The notes under the pieces were generated by a model. That model saw only the letters and a list, made by a program, of their open reading frames with translations, was not told the DNA's origin and searched no databases. A stretch of 64,000 nt of DNA from Clostridia bacterium (GTDB lineage: Bacteria > Bacillota > Clostridia > Lachnospirales > Anaerotignaceae). The stretch lies in contig JALFWW010000024.1 in assembly GCA_022786605.1 (NCBI GenBank), positions 1 to 64,000 on the forward strand. The letters are read 5' to 3'. Below, in pieces: positions 6,853 through 15,959 of the stretch. A program made the translations under genes and the position numbers. Position 1 is the first letter of the stretch. Each line of letters starts with the position of its first letter.

Positions 6853-7713
6853 ATGATTTCCATTGGCTTAACATTATCTGGCGGTATGTTGAAGGGTGCC
6901 TATCAGGCTGGAGCTTTACAATGTATTTCCGAAAGAATTCCATCTCAGCTGTTTCACTATAACAGCGCCGCTTCCATTGGTATGGTCAATGCTTTTGCTT
7001 TTTTCTCTGGACAATCGGCATCTTTGATTCCCTTATGGAAAGAGAGCGCGGAGAGATTACAAAAAAAATCTCCGCTTCATTTTCTGAAGCAATCTTTCTG
7101 GGATTCCATACTGGAAAACATACCTTCTCTTTCACCGGAAGGCTTGCCCAATTTGTATGTCCCTTTGCTCAACGCAAATACGCACCGCATCCAATACATC
7201 AATTTCGCGAAGGTTCCTCCTTCACAATTTGCGTTATATCTGCAAGCCGGCATTAGTCTGCCGCCCTTTCATCCGCCGGTGAAAATACAAAACAATTATT
7301 TTTACGACGGCGCGCTGCTGGACAATATTCCTGTTTTTCCTCTGGAACAGAAGCCTCTGGATTATATTTTCTGTTTTTATTTCGATCAGGCGGACTATTC
7401 TTTTGGAAAACCGGAATTGAATCAAAAGATTATACGATTCAACTTTTGGGATGATACCATTGTCAAAGCATCTTTATTTGCCACCCCGAAAGAAATTACA
7501 CAAATGATCGAAAGCGGATATCATCAAACCGCATACCGTTTGGATGCAATCCTAAAAAATGGTCTGGAAGACAAAGAATATATTCACTACATAGCAAAAC
7601 AAAAATCGATTTTTCCTTCCAAAAGGTATTTTATCGGCTGCGACCGTATGGTAAATGCCTGCAGCCGCCTGGCAAGGAAAATAGCAGAAAGATCGGAGTG
7701 TGATACAGAATGA
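6853..7713 (+). CDS. Patatin-like phospholipase with altered nucleophile elbow
   Basis: A 286-residue protein with the patatin order of motifs. The oxyanion segment SGGMLKGAYQAGAL lies at residues 9-22, the nucleophile elbow AASIGMVNA places Ser at about 41, and the catalytic Asp is in YDGALLDN at about 152. The usual G-x-S-x-G is A-A-S-I-G here, so the first Gly is Ala while the Ser-Asp dyad is kept. Such proteins hydrolyse acyl groups from membrane lipids; some act in anti-phage abortive infection and others in lipid turnover. The weak AGGAGA lies rather far (about 12 bases) from ATG. It overlaps the next gene by four bases (ATGA), so translation is coupled. Codon use is AT-rich compared with neighbouring operons. 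Confidence 0.75.
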   Translation: MISIGLTLSGGMLKGAYQAGALQCISERIPSQLFHYNSAASIGMVNAFAFFSGQSASLIPLWKESAERLQKKSPLHFLKQSFWDSILENIPSLSPEGLPNLYVPLLNANTHRIQYINFAKVPPSQFALYLQAGISLPPFHPPVKIQNNYFYDGALLDNIPVFPLEQKPLDYIFCFYFDQADYSFGKPELNQKIIRFNFWDDTIVKASLFATPKEITQMIESGYHQTAYRLDAILKNGLEDKEYIHYIAKQKSIFPSKRYFIGCDRMVNACSRLARKIAERSECDTE

Positions 7714-8207
7714 AAAAAATAAATATCTTCTTGGAAAAAAGCATCCTTTTATGCTGCATACTGCTATGTTTTTTTGCTGTGTCCTGCAAAAAAGAAGAGG
7801 CTGTATATTACGAAATTGAGGATACAGTTGCACTTTTGGAATCCGCTTTAGAACAAGAGGATTTGGAGATGCTTGCCATGTGTTTTGACGAAAACGTGCA
7901 GAAAGTCTTATCCGGCAGTTCTAAGCTGATCAGCGGCATCACCGGTATAGATGTTGCCGCAGTATCTGATGTCTTATTCGGACTGATGGGTATGCAGGAG
8001 GAAAACGGTCTTCCCGAAGGTTACGATTTTTCCTTAACTGTTGCAGAAAAAGAATATACAGATGAAACCCATTGTCTTGCAACTGTAAAAGCTGTCGTAA
8101 CAGACCCCAACGGACAGGAAGAAAACACTACATTCACGCTGCCCATGATAGAAAATGATGACGGCTGGAAAATCAAGCTGTCCCTTTCTGATCTGGGATT
8201 GTCTTAA
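7710..8207 (+). CDS. Small lipoprotein, partner of the patatin gene
   Basis: A 165-residue protein with a signal peptide and lipobox FAVSC (Cys about 27), followed by an acidic domain. The body pattern, with YEIEDTVALLESALEQEDLEML and a late DDGWKIKLS strand, resembles the cystatin/NTF2-like DUF4878-type lipoprotein fold, but I cannot assign it firmly. It overlaps the patatin gene by four bases and is followed by the terminator at 8212-8247. Probably an outer-face partner of the patatin or the small membrane protein; this is inference from the operon only. Confidence 0.65.
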   Translation: MKKINIFLEKSILLCCILLCFFAVSCKKEEAVYYEIEDTVALLESALEQEDLEMLAMCFDENVQKVLSGSSKLISGITGIDVAAVSDVLFGLMGMQEENGLPEGYDFSLTVAEKEYTDETHCLATVKAVVTDPNGQEENTTFTLPMIENDDGWKIKLSLSDLGLS

Positions 8208-8211
8208 ACAC

Positions 8212-8247
8212 AAAAAATCCATCCCCTTTTTGAGAGGATGGATTTTT
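8212..8247. terminator. Bidirectional terminator between convergent genes
   Basis: Stem ATCCATCC (8217-8224) and GGATGGAT (8236-8243), flanked by an A run on the left and a T run on the right. It terminates the lipoprotein unit on the plus strand and can terminate the polyamine operon on the minus strand. Confidence 0.85.
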
Positions 8248-8267
8248 TTCATTCTTGTTGTATTCCA

Positions 8268-8660
8268 TTAGAAAGAAATTTCTTTTTTATTGACGATACT
8301 GAGATATTCCCCCATGCAGCAGCCCATGACCACCACATTGCAGGTAAAACTCTCCCAGCTTCCGTCTTTGTATTCCACAACTGCCCCAGATAGGAAGGTA
8401 TTCACTTTCCGCTTGCTGTCCTCGGCGTTTGTTTTGGGAAAGAGGGAAACAAATTCCTCCAGTGTACCGGAAAAAGCGATCTCCTTGGGCAGCTGGGCGC
8501 CGCCGGTCATCAGCCAGCTTTCCACCTGACGGGCTGAGAGGATATGTCCCCCTTCTCCGCCGGCAGCCAGCCATGCTTTCTGGGCTTCATCACTGCCGGA
8601 AAGGCAGACCAGAATCTCTTTGCCTTCTTTCCGCAGGGCATCCAGTGTATGTTGCAGCAT
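8268..8660 (-). CDS. Uncharacterised protein at the end of the polyamine operon
   Basis: A 130-residue soluble protein (MLQHTLDALRKEGKEILVCL...), preceded by AAAGGAGGG and lying 26 bases downstream of potD on the same strand. It contains a Cys pair (MGCCMG) near the C-terminus and an EYKDGSWESFTC strand. I recognise no family. Its position as last gene before the shared terminator suggests co-transcription with the transporter. The large plus-strand frame on the opposite side is a shadow of this gene and potD. Confidence 0.55.
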   Translation of the reverse strand: MLQHTLDALRKEGKEILVCLSGSDEAQKAWLAAGGEGGHILSARQVESWLMTGGAQLPKEIAFSGTLEEFVSLFPKTNAEDSKRKVNTFLSGAVVEYKDGSWESFTCNVVVMGCCMGEYLSIVNKKEISF

Positions 8661-8686
8661 GTGTTTCCCTCCTTTTCTATTTCAGA

Positions 8687-9766
8687 TTACTTTGTTGCTT
8701 TTACTTTGATCCACAGTTCAGCCAGTTCTTTCTTCAGAACAGGATTGTCTACGAAAACTTCGTCTTTTTCATAACCCGCACGAGGCAGATATGCTTCGTT
8801 ATCCGCAAACAGACCTCCTTCGCCGCTCAGTTCGTCCAGCACTTCCTGATTGGAAGAAGCATAGCCTACATATTCGGAGTTGCTCATAGAAGCGTCATAA
8901 GTGAGCACATAATTGATGAATTCGTGTGCCAGTTTGGGGTTTGCGGCATTTGCGGGGATCACCATAGCGTCGCTCCACAGGTTTGTGCCTTCGTTGGGCA
9001 TCCAGAAGCTCATGTCGGGGTTTTCTTCCAGAATTGTGGTAGCGTCGCCGCTGTAAACAACAGCGATATCTTTTGTGCCGTTGATCATGCCGTCGATGAC
9101 TTCGTCTGTTACATAAACGGGTTCCATGGTGTTGTTCATATCCAGCAGCCACTGATACGCAGCCTGAATTTCTTCCTGATTGTCTGTGTTCATGGAATAG
9201 CCCAGTGCTTTGAAGGCCATCATGAAGGAGTCACGTTCGGAGTCATACACATAGATTCTGCCTTTATAATCTGTGTTGTGCAGGATGTTATAACCCTGTT
9301 CTTCCACAACAGCAGGGTCTACGTTGTTATGGTTGTAAACGATACCTACACTGCCCCAGAAATAAGGTACGGAATAAGTATTATTCGGGTCATAGGGCAG
9401 GTTTTTCACGCCTTCCGCCAAATTAGAAAGATTGGGGATCAGAGAATGATCCAGTTCCTGCAGCATGCCTTCCTTCATCAGTCTTTCGATCATATAATCA
9501 GAAGGAACCAGCACGTCATAGGAATCCCCTGCCTGCAGTTTGGTGTACATGGTTTCATTGGAATCGAAATATTCTGTGATAACCTTTACACCGAATTCTT
9601 TTTCAAAATTGGAAATCAGGTCTTCACCCATGTATTCGCCCCAGTTGTAGAGCTTCAGGGTGTCGGAACCGTATTTTTCCACCGCGTCCGCGGAAGATGC
9701 GCCGCTGCCGCCGCAGCCAGAGAGCAGCATTACGCCTGCAAGAGCCATAGCAATTACTTTTTTCAT
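8687..9766 (-). CDS. potD: Spermidine/putrescine-binding lipoprotein
   Basis: A 359-residue extracellular solute-binding protein with a signal peptide and lipobox LLSGCGG (Cys about 18). The mature part starts with the family pattern LKLYNWGEYMGEDLISNFEKEFG and contains VPSDYMIERL and VPYFWGSVGIVYN, typical of PotD/PotF. It captures polyamines and delivers them to PotBC. It overlaps potC by four bases (the potC stop lies in the potD start). It is the fourth transporter gene in the operon regulator-potA-potB-potC-potD. Confidence 0.9.
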   Translation of the reverse strand: MKKVIAMALAGVMLLSGCGGSGASSADAVEKYGSDTLKLYNWGEYMGEDLISNFEKEFGVKVITEYFDSNETMYTKLQAGDSYDVLVPSDYMIERLMKEGMLQELDHSLIPNLSNLAEGVKNLPYDPNNTYSVPYFWGSVGIVYNHNNVDPAVVEEQGYNILHNTDYKGRIYVYDSERDSFMMAFKALGYSMNTDNQEEIQAAYQWLLDMNNTMEPVYVTDEVIDGMINGTKDIAVVYSGDATTILEENPDMSFWMPNEGTNLWSDAMVIPANAANPKLAHEFINYVLTYDASMSNSEYVGYASSNQEVLDELSGEGGLFADNEAYLPRAGYEKDEVFVDNPVLKKELAELWIKVKATK

Positions 9767-10557
9767 ACCTTTTTTCTCCTTTTCTCTTTGATGATGGGTA
9801 CTACGTTGACAACGATCAACACCACCGTGATGATGGCAATGACCAATGTGGACAATGCGTTGATGGAGGGGTTGACACGTTTGCTCATGGTATACACCAA
9901 AATAGAAATATTGTTCACACCATTACCTGTGACGAAATAAGAAATGATGAAATCGTCAAAGCTCATGGTGAAAGCAATCAGGGCGCCGGAAACGATGCCG
10001 GGCATGATCTGAGGCACAATGACTTTCGTCAATGCCTGAAAGGGTGTTGCCCCCAAATCCAGAGCCGCGTCCGCCAAATTCGGGTCCAAAGACCGCAGTT
10101 TGGGGGATACGGACAGTATCACATAGGGCGTACAGAACATGATGTGCGCCAGCAGCAGTGTGGTAAAGCCTTTACTGATGCCCAAAGCGCTGAAGAACAT
10201 CAGAAGCCCAATGGCTGTTACGATTTCCGGGTTCATGATGGGCAGGTTATTGATCTGTTCCACCACGTTGCGGAGGGCTTTCCGGGAACGGGAAAGACCG
10301 ATGGCAGCCAGTGTGCCTGCCACTGTGGAAATGATGGTTGCCAGAATGGCAATGACGATGGTGTAGACCACCGATTCCATCATGGCACTGTCAGAAAACA
10401 TCTTTTCATACCACCGCAGTGAAAAACCGCTGAACTTTGTCAGGGAGCGGGAGTCGTTAAAAGAAAAGACGATGATATACAGTATGGGCAGATAGAAGAA
10501 TAACGCCGTGATGCCCAAAATGAGTTTAGCGCCGATTCTGTGTCTTTTTTCTTCCAC
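9763..10557 (-). CDS. potC: Polyamine ABC transporter permease
   Basis: A 264-residue inner-membrane protein with six predicted spans. The EAA-type loop (DAALDLGATPFQALTKVIVPQIMPGI) contacts the ATPase. It starts three bases after the potB stop and ends four bases into potD, so the genes are translationally coupled. Its family is the ABC permease group that pairs PotB with PotC to form the channel. Confidence 0.9.
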   Translation of the reverse strand: MEEKRHRIGAKLILGITALFFYLPILYIIVFSFNDSRSLTKFSGFSLRWYEKMFSDSAMMESVVYTIVIAILATIISTVAGTLAAIGLSRSRKALRNVVEQINNLPIMNPEIVTAIGLLMFFSALGISKGFTTLLLAHIMFCTPYVILSVSPKLRSLDPNLADAALDLGATPFQALTKVIVPQIMPGIVSGALIAFTMSFDDFIISYFVTGNGVNNISILVYTMSKRVNPSINALSTLVIAIITVVLIVVNVVPIIKEKRRKKV

Positions 10558-10560
10558 GGC

Positions 10561-11400
10561 TTATTCCCCCCTTCCGTTTGCCGCTGGGTCTGTGTCTACT
10601 TTTCTGGTCAGATACATGGAGATCATGATGATGACTGCCATGATCAGAGAGATGGCACTGCCGAAATTCCAGTCGCCGCTGGTGAGGAACTGGGTTTCAA
10701 TGACGTTACCGATGAGGACATACTGTCCGCCGCCCAGCAGTTTGGGAATGAAGAAGCTGGATACCGCAGGAAGGAACACCAGTGTGATGCCGCTGAGCAC
10801 GCCAGGCAGGCTCAAAGGCAGTGTGACCCGCAGGAAAGACTGGACACGGTTTGCCCCCAGGTCGCTGGCTGCTTCCAGCAGACTCTTGTCCATTTTCGCC
10901 AGAGAGGTATGAATCTGCAAAATCATAAAAGGAATGAAGTTATAAACCATACCCAATACCACGGCGAATGTGGTATACATCATTTTGAAAGGTCCGATGC
11001 CGAACAGTCCCAAAAAGCTGTTCAAAAGACCATCGTCCTGCAAAATGCCCACCCATGCGTAAGTACGCACCAGCATATTGATCCATGTGGGCAGTGTGAT
11101 CATGAGAATCCAGAACATCTTGCTTTTTTCCGGTCCTGTGGCAATGGCATAAGCAATGGGATAGCCCAGCAGGACACAGATGATGGTGGTGAATATTGCA
11201 ATGATCAGAGAGCGCTTCAACACATCCAGGAACACGGCATCACTGAAGAATCTGCCGAAGTTTTCCAGTGTGAAGCGGAAGGTGGTCACATCGTTGCCCT
11301 CTCCCGTGAACGCGTAAAGCAAAATCATCAGCATGGGCACAACGATCATAATGGCAATCCAGACCACGTAAGGATATACCATACTGCGAAACTGTCGCAT
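10561..11400 (-). CDS. potB: Polyamine ABC transporter permease
   Basis: A 279-residue membrane protein with about six spans and the EAA loop EAASDLGANRVQSFLRVTLPLSLPGV. It begins MRQFRSMVYPYVVWIAIMIV with a hydrophobic first span. AAAGGAGG precedes the start, and the potA stop lies 17 bases upstream. With PotC it forms the transmembrane pore for spermidine or putrescine. Confidence 0.9.
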   Translation of the reverse strand: MRQFRSMVYPYVVWIAIMIVVPMLMILLYAFTGEGNDVTTFRFTLENFGRFFSDAVFLDVLKRSLIIAIFTTIICVLLGYPIAYAIATGPEKSKMFWILMITLPTWINMLVRTYAWVGILQDDGLLNSFLGLFGIGPFKMMYTTFAVVLGMVYNFIPFMILQIHTSLAKMDKSLLEAASDLGANRVQSFLRVTLPLSLPGVLSGITLVFLPAVSSFFIPKLLGGGQYVLIGNVIETQFLTSGDWNFGSAISLIMAVIIMISMYLTRKVDTDPAANGRGE

Positions 11401-11417
11401 TTTGCCGCCTCCTTTCC

Positions 11418-12989
11418 TTACTGCTCTCTGGACATGATATGAATATCTTCGGGTTCAAAAATCAGACCAACTTCTTCCCCCACTTCATGTTTGTCCGTGG
11501 TATCTACCTTATATTCATACCCCTTGGTAGCAAAAGTTACATCATAAACGCCGGGGGTGATGTTTTCGGGATCGAAGTCATATTTGACGTCGGTGATCTC
11601 CACAGGCATATCGTCTTCCAGAGCGTATGCGGAAGCGTTTGCCCATGTTTTCAGGTCTGTATCCAAAGCGATGGATTCCTGAATTTCGTCTGCTTTTTTG
11701 AAGAAGTTCACAGCGAAGATATATTCTTCGTTTTCTTCACTGGTGACACGGTTTTCATCCTTCACGATCATGTTCACCGTTACGGATGTACCCGCCGCTG
11801 TGGAGAAAGTTACGGGATAAGTACCGTTTTCCTTTTTGATGCTGTACTTCACTTCTTTGATGGAAATAAGCTCGTCCTCATCAGGGTTCCACGCCTGGGC
11901 GTCGGCACGGGCGATGATGGTCGCTTCATCCAGTTCTTCTACGTCGTCCACATCCAGATAGAAGTCGTTGGCAGACATTTTTTCGTTTGCCCCTTCGTTG
12001 AATACAGGTTGGTCATTGGATACCTGCATTTTTACGGTGATTTCTGTACCCACTTTTGTTTCCACCATGGTTTCATAGTGTACGCCTTTGAACAGTACGG
12101 ATTTGACAACACCTTTGAGCTTGCCCTGTTCTCTGGGTACGATATCCAAGTCCTCAGGACGGATGACAACGTCAACCACTTCGTTTTTCTCAAAGCCGTC
12201 ATCCACGCAGTCGAATTTTCTGCCTTCAAACATGACTTTGTAATCTTCCAGCATCACGCCTTCAATAATGTTGCTTTCGCCGATGAAGTTTGCGACAAAT
12301 TCATTGACAGGTTCGTTGTAAATATCTGTGGGGCTGCCGATCTGCTGGATTTCCCCGTCTTTCATAACAACGATCTTGTCGGACATTGTCAGGGCTTCTT
12401 CCTGGTCGTGGGTTACGAAAATAAATGTGATGCCCACTTCCTGCTGGATTTTTTTCAGTTCGTGCTGCATTTCCTGCCGGAGTTTCAAGTCCAAAGCACC
12501 CAGAGGTTCGTCCAGAAGCAGTACGCTGGGTTCGTTTACCAATGCTCTTGCGATGGCAACACGCTGCTGCTGGCCGCCGGACATTTCTGTCACGTTCTTG
12601 TCAGCGAAATCTTCCAGATTCACCAGTTTCAGCATACGTTTGACTTTCTGTTCGATGATGTCTTTGGGTTCTTTTTTGATTTTCAGACCAAAGGCGATAT
12701 TATTGTATACGTTCATGTGGGGGAACAGGGCGTATTTCTGGAATACGGTGTTGATCTCCCGTTTATAAGGAGGGATCTTGCTGATATCCTCTCCGTCAAA
12801 GAGAACGGTCCCTTCATTTGGTGTCAGGAAACCACCCAGAATACGCAGCAGAGTGGTTTTCCCGCAGCCGCTGGGGCCCAGCAATGTCACAAACTCATTT
12901 TCATAGATGTCCAGATTGACACCTTTCAGTACCAGTTTGCCGTCAAATTCCTTGACGATGTTTTTAAACTGAATCAGTTTCTTTTTCAT
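11418..12989 (-). CDS. potA: Polyamine transport ATPase with a two-repeat insertion in its TOBE domain
   Basis: At 523 residues it is far longer than ordinary PotA (about 350-380). Residues 1-240 form a normal ABC ATPase: Walker [10 protein letters not shown] at 38-46, signature [15 protein letters not shown] near 136-150, Walker [14 protein letters not shown] near 155-167. The TOBE domain starts at about 275 ([15 protein letters not shown]), is interrupted at about 312 ([11 protein letters not shown]) and resumes at about 489 ([11 protein letters not shown]...[18 protein letters not shown]). The insert holds two related units of about 75 residues, at roughly 339-412 and 418-495, each beginning with an acidic strand and ending with G-x-Y-x-V-T-F-x-T. 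It has no frameshift and uses the same codons as its neighbours. Function of the insert is unknown; a regulatory or polyamine-sensing role is possible. Confidence 0.9.
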   Translation of the reverse strand: MKKKLIQFKNIVKEFDGKLVLKGVNLDIYENEFVTLLGPSGCGKTTLLRILGGFLTPNEGTVLFDGEDISKIPPYKREINTVFQKYALFPHMNVYNNIAFGLKIKKEPKDIIEQKVKRMLKLVNLEDFADKNVTEMSGGQQQRVAIARALVNEPSVLLLDEPLGALDLKLRQEMQHELKKIQQEVGITFIFVTHDQEEALTMSDKIVVMKDGEIQQIGSPTDIYNEPVNEFVANFIGESNIIEGVMLEDYKVMFEGRKFDCVDDGFEKNEVVDVVIRPEDLDIVPREQGKLKGVVKSVLFKGVHYETMVETKVGTEITVKMQVSNDQPVFNEGANEKMSANDFYLDVDDVEELDEATIIARADAQAWNPDEDELISIKEVKYSIKKENGTYPVTFSTAAGTSVTVNMIVKDENRVTSEENEEYIFAVNFFKKADEIQESIALDTDLKTWANASAYALEDDMPVEITDVKYDFDPENITPGVYDVTFATKGYEYKVDTTDKHEVGEEVGLIFEPEDIHIMSREQ

Positions 12990-13020
12990 CGGCGGCTACT
13001 CCTTTTTCTTGTTACTTTTT

Positions 13021-13554
13021 TCAGAACAGCGGCGGTGTGGAAACCCAGATGACTTTTGCCGTTGTTTTCTTTTCATTTTTCAGATAATGGCTGGTTTTGC
13101 CGGAAAGGTAGAATGTTTCTCCCTTATGGACCACATGGCTTTCCTCCCCGCAGACCAAAGTCACGCAGCCTTCTGCCACATAGCCGAATTCCTCCCCGCT
13201 GTGCGGGTCCATTTCAAAGGATTCCCCTCCTTGGGGCAGTTCTACCAGAATGGGTTCCATTTCGTTTTTCTGTGTATTGGGTACGATCCAGTGAATGGTG
13301 CAGTTTTCCCGCTCGTCCACAAAAAAGTCCTTTTTGCGAAAGACGATCTGTTCCTCCTTCTCCTCCCGGAAAAATTCCGAAAGACTGCTGCCCAGCGCCT
13401 CCACAATGTCGTTGAGTGTGGCAATGGAGGGGGATGTCAGATTTCGTTCCAGCTGGGAAAGAAATCCTTTTGTCAGCTCACTGCGGCTTGCCAGTTCTTC
13501 CAGCGTCAGTCCCTTCTGTATCCTGAGCTGTTTGATCTTTTGGCCGATATCCAT
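13021..13554 (-). CDS. XRE-cupin transcriptional regulator of the polyamine operon
   Basis: A 177-residue regulator. An N-terminal helix-turn-helix (IGQKIKQLRIQKGLTLEELA, with LTKGFLSQLERN as recognition helix) is followed by a C-terminal cupin domain (MDPHSGEEFGYVAEGCVTLV). This architecture is shared with PuuR-type regulators that control polyamine genes. The start is the ATG at 13554, preceded by GAGGTG; earlier codons overlap the ribosome binding site. potA begins 31 bases downstream. Two TAAACTTT direct repeats (13582 and 13672) flank its promoter and could be its operators. Confidence 0.85.
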   Translation of the reverse strand: MDIGQKIKQLRIQKGLTLEELASRSELTKGFLSQLERNLTSPSIATLNDIVEALGSSLSEFFREEKEEQIVFRKKDFFVDERENCTIHWIVPNTQKNEMEPILVELPQGGESFEMDPHSGEEFGYVAEGCVTLVCGEESHVVHKGETFYLSGKTSHYLKNEKKTTAKVIWVSTPPLF

Positions 13555-13615
13555 AAATAACACCTCGTTGTGTAGAAATACTAAACTTTCTGATTATTTT
13601 TACGAAACCTAAATC

Positions 13616-13643
13616 ATTATACATCTTTTGCCATGAAAAGCAA
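13616..13643 (-). promoter_or_regulatory. Promoter of the polyamine regulator/transporter operon
   Basis: On the minus strand TTGCTT (13643-13638) and TATAAT (13621-13616) are separated by 16 bases, about 60 bases upstream of the regulator start. TAAACTTT repeats on the plus strand at 13582-13589 and 13672-13679 lie on either side. Confidence 0.6.
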
Positions 13644-14176
13644 TAGAAAATAAACAAAAAATTTCATTTATTAAACTTTTTGACATTTTGTGGCAAAAAG
13701 CCCTTCCAAAAGAAACCAAAATTGTATGGTTCCACGACAGCTGAAAAACCCAGTCTTTACACAGATTTCACAGAAGAATCAAACACCCGTAAGTTTTCCA
13801 ATACCAAACGAAAATATCAGAATTCCTAAACTCCATTTTTCCCAAAAAACCGTATTTTCCAGCCTGTTTTGGGCAGACGGAAGGGGCACAGAAAAAATAC
13901 TCATGAAAAAAATCCGGCAAATCCGCCGTTTTTTTCCGTATTGATGAAAATACGATCTCTTTCTATGGGCATTCTCCCATGTTTTTTTATGCATACAATG
14001 TATTTTGCGTGAATTTCGCACAAAAAATCCACATTTTTCCATGTACAAAAAACCATACATTCCATGTCCGCCGCCCATTGACAAACAGCCGTCTATTGTG
14101 GTTTCATAAGTATCAAATCTGTTACACAGATTCATACAAAAGAGAATGTTTTTACGATACAAAGGAGGAAACAAGT
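13644..14176. other. Long intergenic region between divergent pot and aminotransferase genes
   Basis: About 530 bases without a credible gene. It is A/T-rich with many short runs. It contains a palindrome ATACAATGTAT at 13993-14003, and a TTGACA at 14078-14083 that could be the -35 of the aminotransferase gene, although no good -10 follows at normal spacing. A related palindrome lies upstream of the second aminotransferase (16112-16124). I see no riboswitch. Confidence 0.4.
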
Positions 14177-15361
14177 ATGGTGCGTTATGCGAAAAGAATG
14201 GAACAACTGACGAATTCCGATATCGGCGATCTGCTGAAACTCATTGCCAGACCCGATATTATTTCCTTCGCAGGCGGTCTGCCCGCAGCAGAACTGTTTC
14301 CCGTAGACCAGCTCCGTCAGGCCTGCGACGCTGTCATGCAGGAGATGGGCACGGTAGCCTGTCAGTATTCTTCTACAGAAGGCTTCCCTGCGCTGCGGGA
14401 AAAAATCGCTGAGCGAATGAAAGCCAAAAATAACATTGAAACGGATGCGGACCATATTCTGGTGACCAGCGGCTCTCAGCAAGGTCTGGATTTCTCCGCC
14501 CGTGTATTTGTAGATAAAGGCGACGTGATCCTCATGGAAAGCCCCTCCTATCTGGGTGCCATCAACGCTTTCAAAGCATGTGAACCCACTTTCATGGAAG
14601 TGCCCACAGATGAGGACGGCATGGTCATGGAAGAACTGGAAAAAATTCTGGCAACCACACCCAATGTAAAGATGATCTACGTCATCCCCGATTTCCAGAA
14701 CCCTACCGGCAGAACATGGACACTGGAACGCCGCCACAAATTTATAGAAATCATCAATAAATATGAAATCCCCGTCATCGAGGACAACCCTTACGGCGAA
14801 CTGCGTTTTGAAAACGAAAACATGCCCGCGCTGAAATCTCTGGATACCAAAGGGCTGGTTGTATTCTTAGGTACCTTCTCCAAGATTCTGGTACCCGGCT
14901 ATCGTCTGGGTTGGGTTTGCGCTTCCGACGAAATCCTGTCCATGTATAACTTCATCAAACAGGGCGCGGACTTGCAGACACCTACCGTTACCCAGCTGGA
15001 AGCCAACAAATATATGGAAATGTTCGATCTGGACAAACATGTGGACACCATCCGGGAGCTGTACAAACACAGACGCGACCTGATGATGAAAACCATGGAA
15101 GAAACATTCCCCAAAGAAGCGAAATTCACACATCCCGACGGCGGTCTGTTCACATGGGTAGAACTGCCCGAATACATCGACACCCGTAAAATGGCGCTGC
15201 AATGTCTGGAAAAGAAAGTTGCCTACGTTCCCGGCGGCTCCTTCTTCCCCAACGGCGGTCATGAAAACTGCTTCCGCATGAACTATTCCTGCATGCCTGA
15301 CGACAAGATCGTGGAAGGCGTCAAAGCCATTGCGGAAGTCATCAAAGCAAACCTGAAATAA
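14177..15361 (+). CDS. PLP-dependent class I/II aminotransferase, first of a tandem pair
   Basis: A 394-residue fold-type I aminotransferase of the group that includes LysN/2-aminoadipate transaminase and MocR-type C-terminal domains, without a DNA-binding domain. Seen motifs: ISFAGGLPAAELFP near the N-terminus, TSGSQQGLDF, YVIPDFQNPTG (cofactor Asp), EDNPYGELRF, and GTFSKILVPGYRLGW with the PLP Lys. A strong AAAGGAGG lies eight bases before the ATG; the frame is open farther upstream but without a ribosome binding site. A paralogue lies at 16382-17566. The substrate is probably a branched-chain, aromatic or 2-aminoadipate-like amino acid and cannot be settled from sequence. Confidence 0.85.
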   Translation: MVRYAKRMEQLTNSDIGDLLKLIARPDIISFAGGLPAAELFPVDQLRQACDAVMQEMGTVACQYSSTEGFPALREKIAERMKAKNNIETDADHILVTSGSQQGLDFSARVFVDKGDVILMESPSYLGAINAFKACEPTFMEVPTDEDGMVMEELEKILATTPNVKMIYVIPDFQNPTGRTWTLERRHKFIEIINKYEIPVIEDNPYGELRFENENMPALKSLDTKGLVVFLGTFSKILVPGYRLGWVCASDEILSMYNFIKQGADLQTPTVTQLEANKYMEMFDLDKHVDTIRELYKHRRDLMMKTMEETFPKEAKFTHPDGGLFTWVELPEYIDTRKMALQCLEKKVAYVPGGSFFPNGGHENCFRMNYSCMPDDKIVEGVKAIAEVIKANLK

Positions 15362-15420
15362 GTTTATCAGAATACACCAAGTCCTCCGCTGTACCCCATG
15401 CAGCGAGGGACTTCTTGTGT

Positions 15421-15470
15421 ATAGCCTCAGCTGCTGCCCATTTCCCCTTTGGGCAGCGGCTATTTTTTTG
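15421..15470 (+). terminator. Terminator after the first aminotransferase gene
   Basis: A GC-rich stem (CTGCTGCCCA facing TGGGCAGCGG, extended by TAGCC/GGCTA across a small bulge) is followed by a run of seven T. It ends the transcription unit before the small membrane protein gene. Confidence 0.8.
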
Positions 15471-15554
15471 CCCATATGGATTCCTCCGCGTTGTGTCTGT
15501 CCGCCTTCCGTGTTAAAATACAAAAAAGACACTCATTTTTAAGGAGGCTTTGCC

Positions 15555-15959
15555 ATGAGACCCTCAGAACGCATGCAACAATACCGAAAACCTCTGGTGG
15601 TTGGTATGGTCATATTTTGCTGTATCATCGGTGGCTGTCTGTTCCCCATCGTCAACTGCAATCCAGAAAACCCCGTAGAAACAAGTCTGGGGATGAAAAC
15701 CATCATACTGCTGTCTGTTTTCCTGTTTTATACGGAACTTGGCACGCTCCAATCCGCCCTGTTTCCCAAAAGCTCCATGGGCTTTGTGGCGGTGCTGAAT
15801 CTGGCTCTGGCATCTCTGGGACTGATTTTCCGCTATCTGCTGGAATTTGGAGAAGTTTCCAATACATATAACTTCACCGCCCCCAATGTGGCGCTGCATT
15901 TGTTTGCCCTGACCCTTTTGCCCCTGATGACCTATGCCGCCCAAAAATACAAATCATAA
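15555..15959 (+). CDS. Four-span membrane protein of unknown function
   Basis: A 134-residue protein with hydrophobic segments near 14-32, 47-65, 75-93 and 110-127 and short charged loops. AAGGAGG precedes the ATG. It lies between the two aminotransferase paralogues on the same strand but has its own upstream space and a terminator before it, so it need not be co-transcribed. I recognise no family. An amino-acid or organic-acid transport accessory is a guess from position only. Confidence 0.6.
   Translation: MRPSERMQQYRKPLVVGMVIFCCIIGGCLFPIVNCNPENPVETSLGMKTIILLSVFLFYTELGTLQSALFPKSSMGFVAVLNLALASLGLIFRYLLEFGEVSNTYNFTAPNVALHLFALTLLPLMTYAAQKYKS

Noticed and set aside
6853-7713. Patatin gene as a CBASS effector (CapV/CapE type)
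   Set aside because: No CD-NTase (cGAS-like) gene or CBASS accessory gene lies nearby, so a cyclic-nucleotide-activated system is not supported.
8429-9940. Long plus-strand frame (503 codons), and likewise 11439-13052 and 2529-3557
   Set aside because: These lie opposite potD, potA and the HAD gene. Their compositions are antisense-like and no start signal is present.
14078-14110. Full promoter for the first aminotransferase gene at TTGACA 14078-14083
   Set aside because: No acceptable -10 lies 16-18 bases downstream, so only the -35-like match is mentioned in the intergenic entry.
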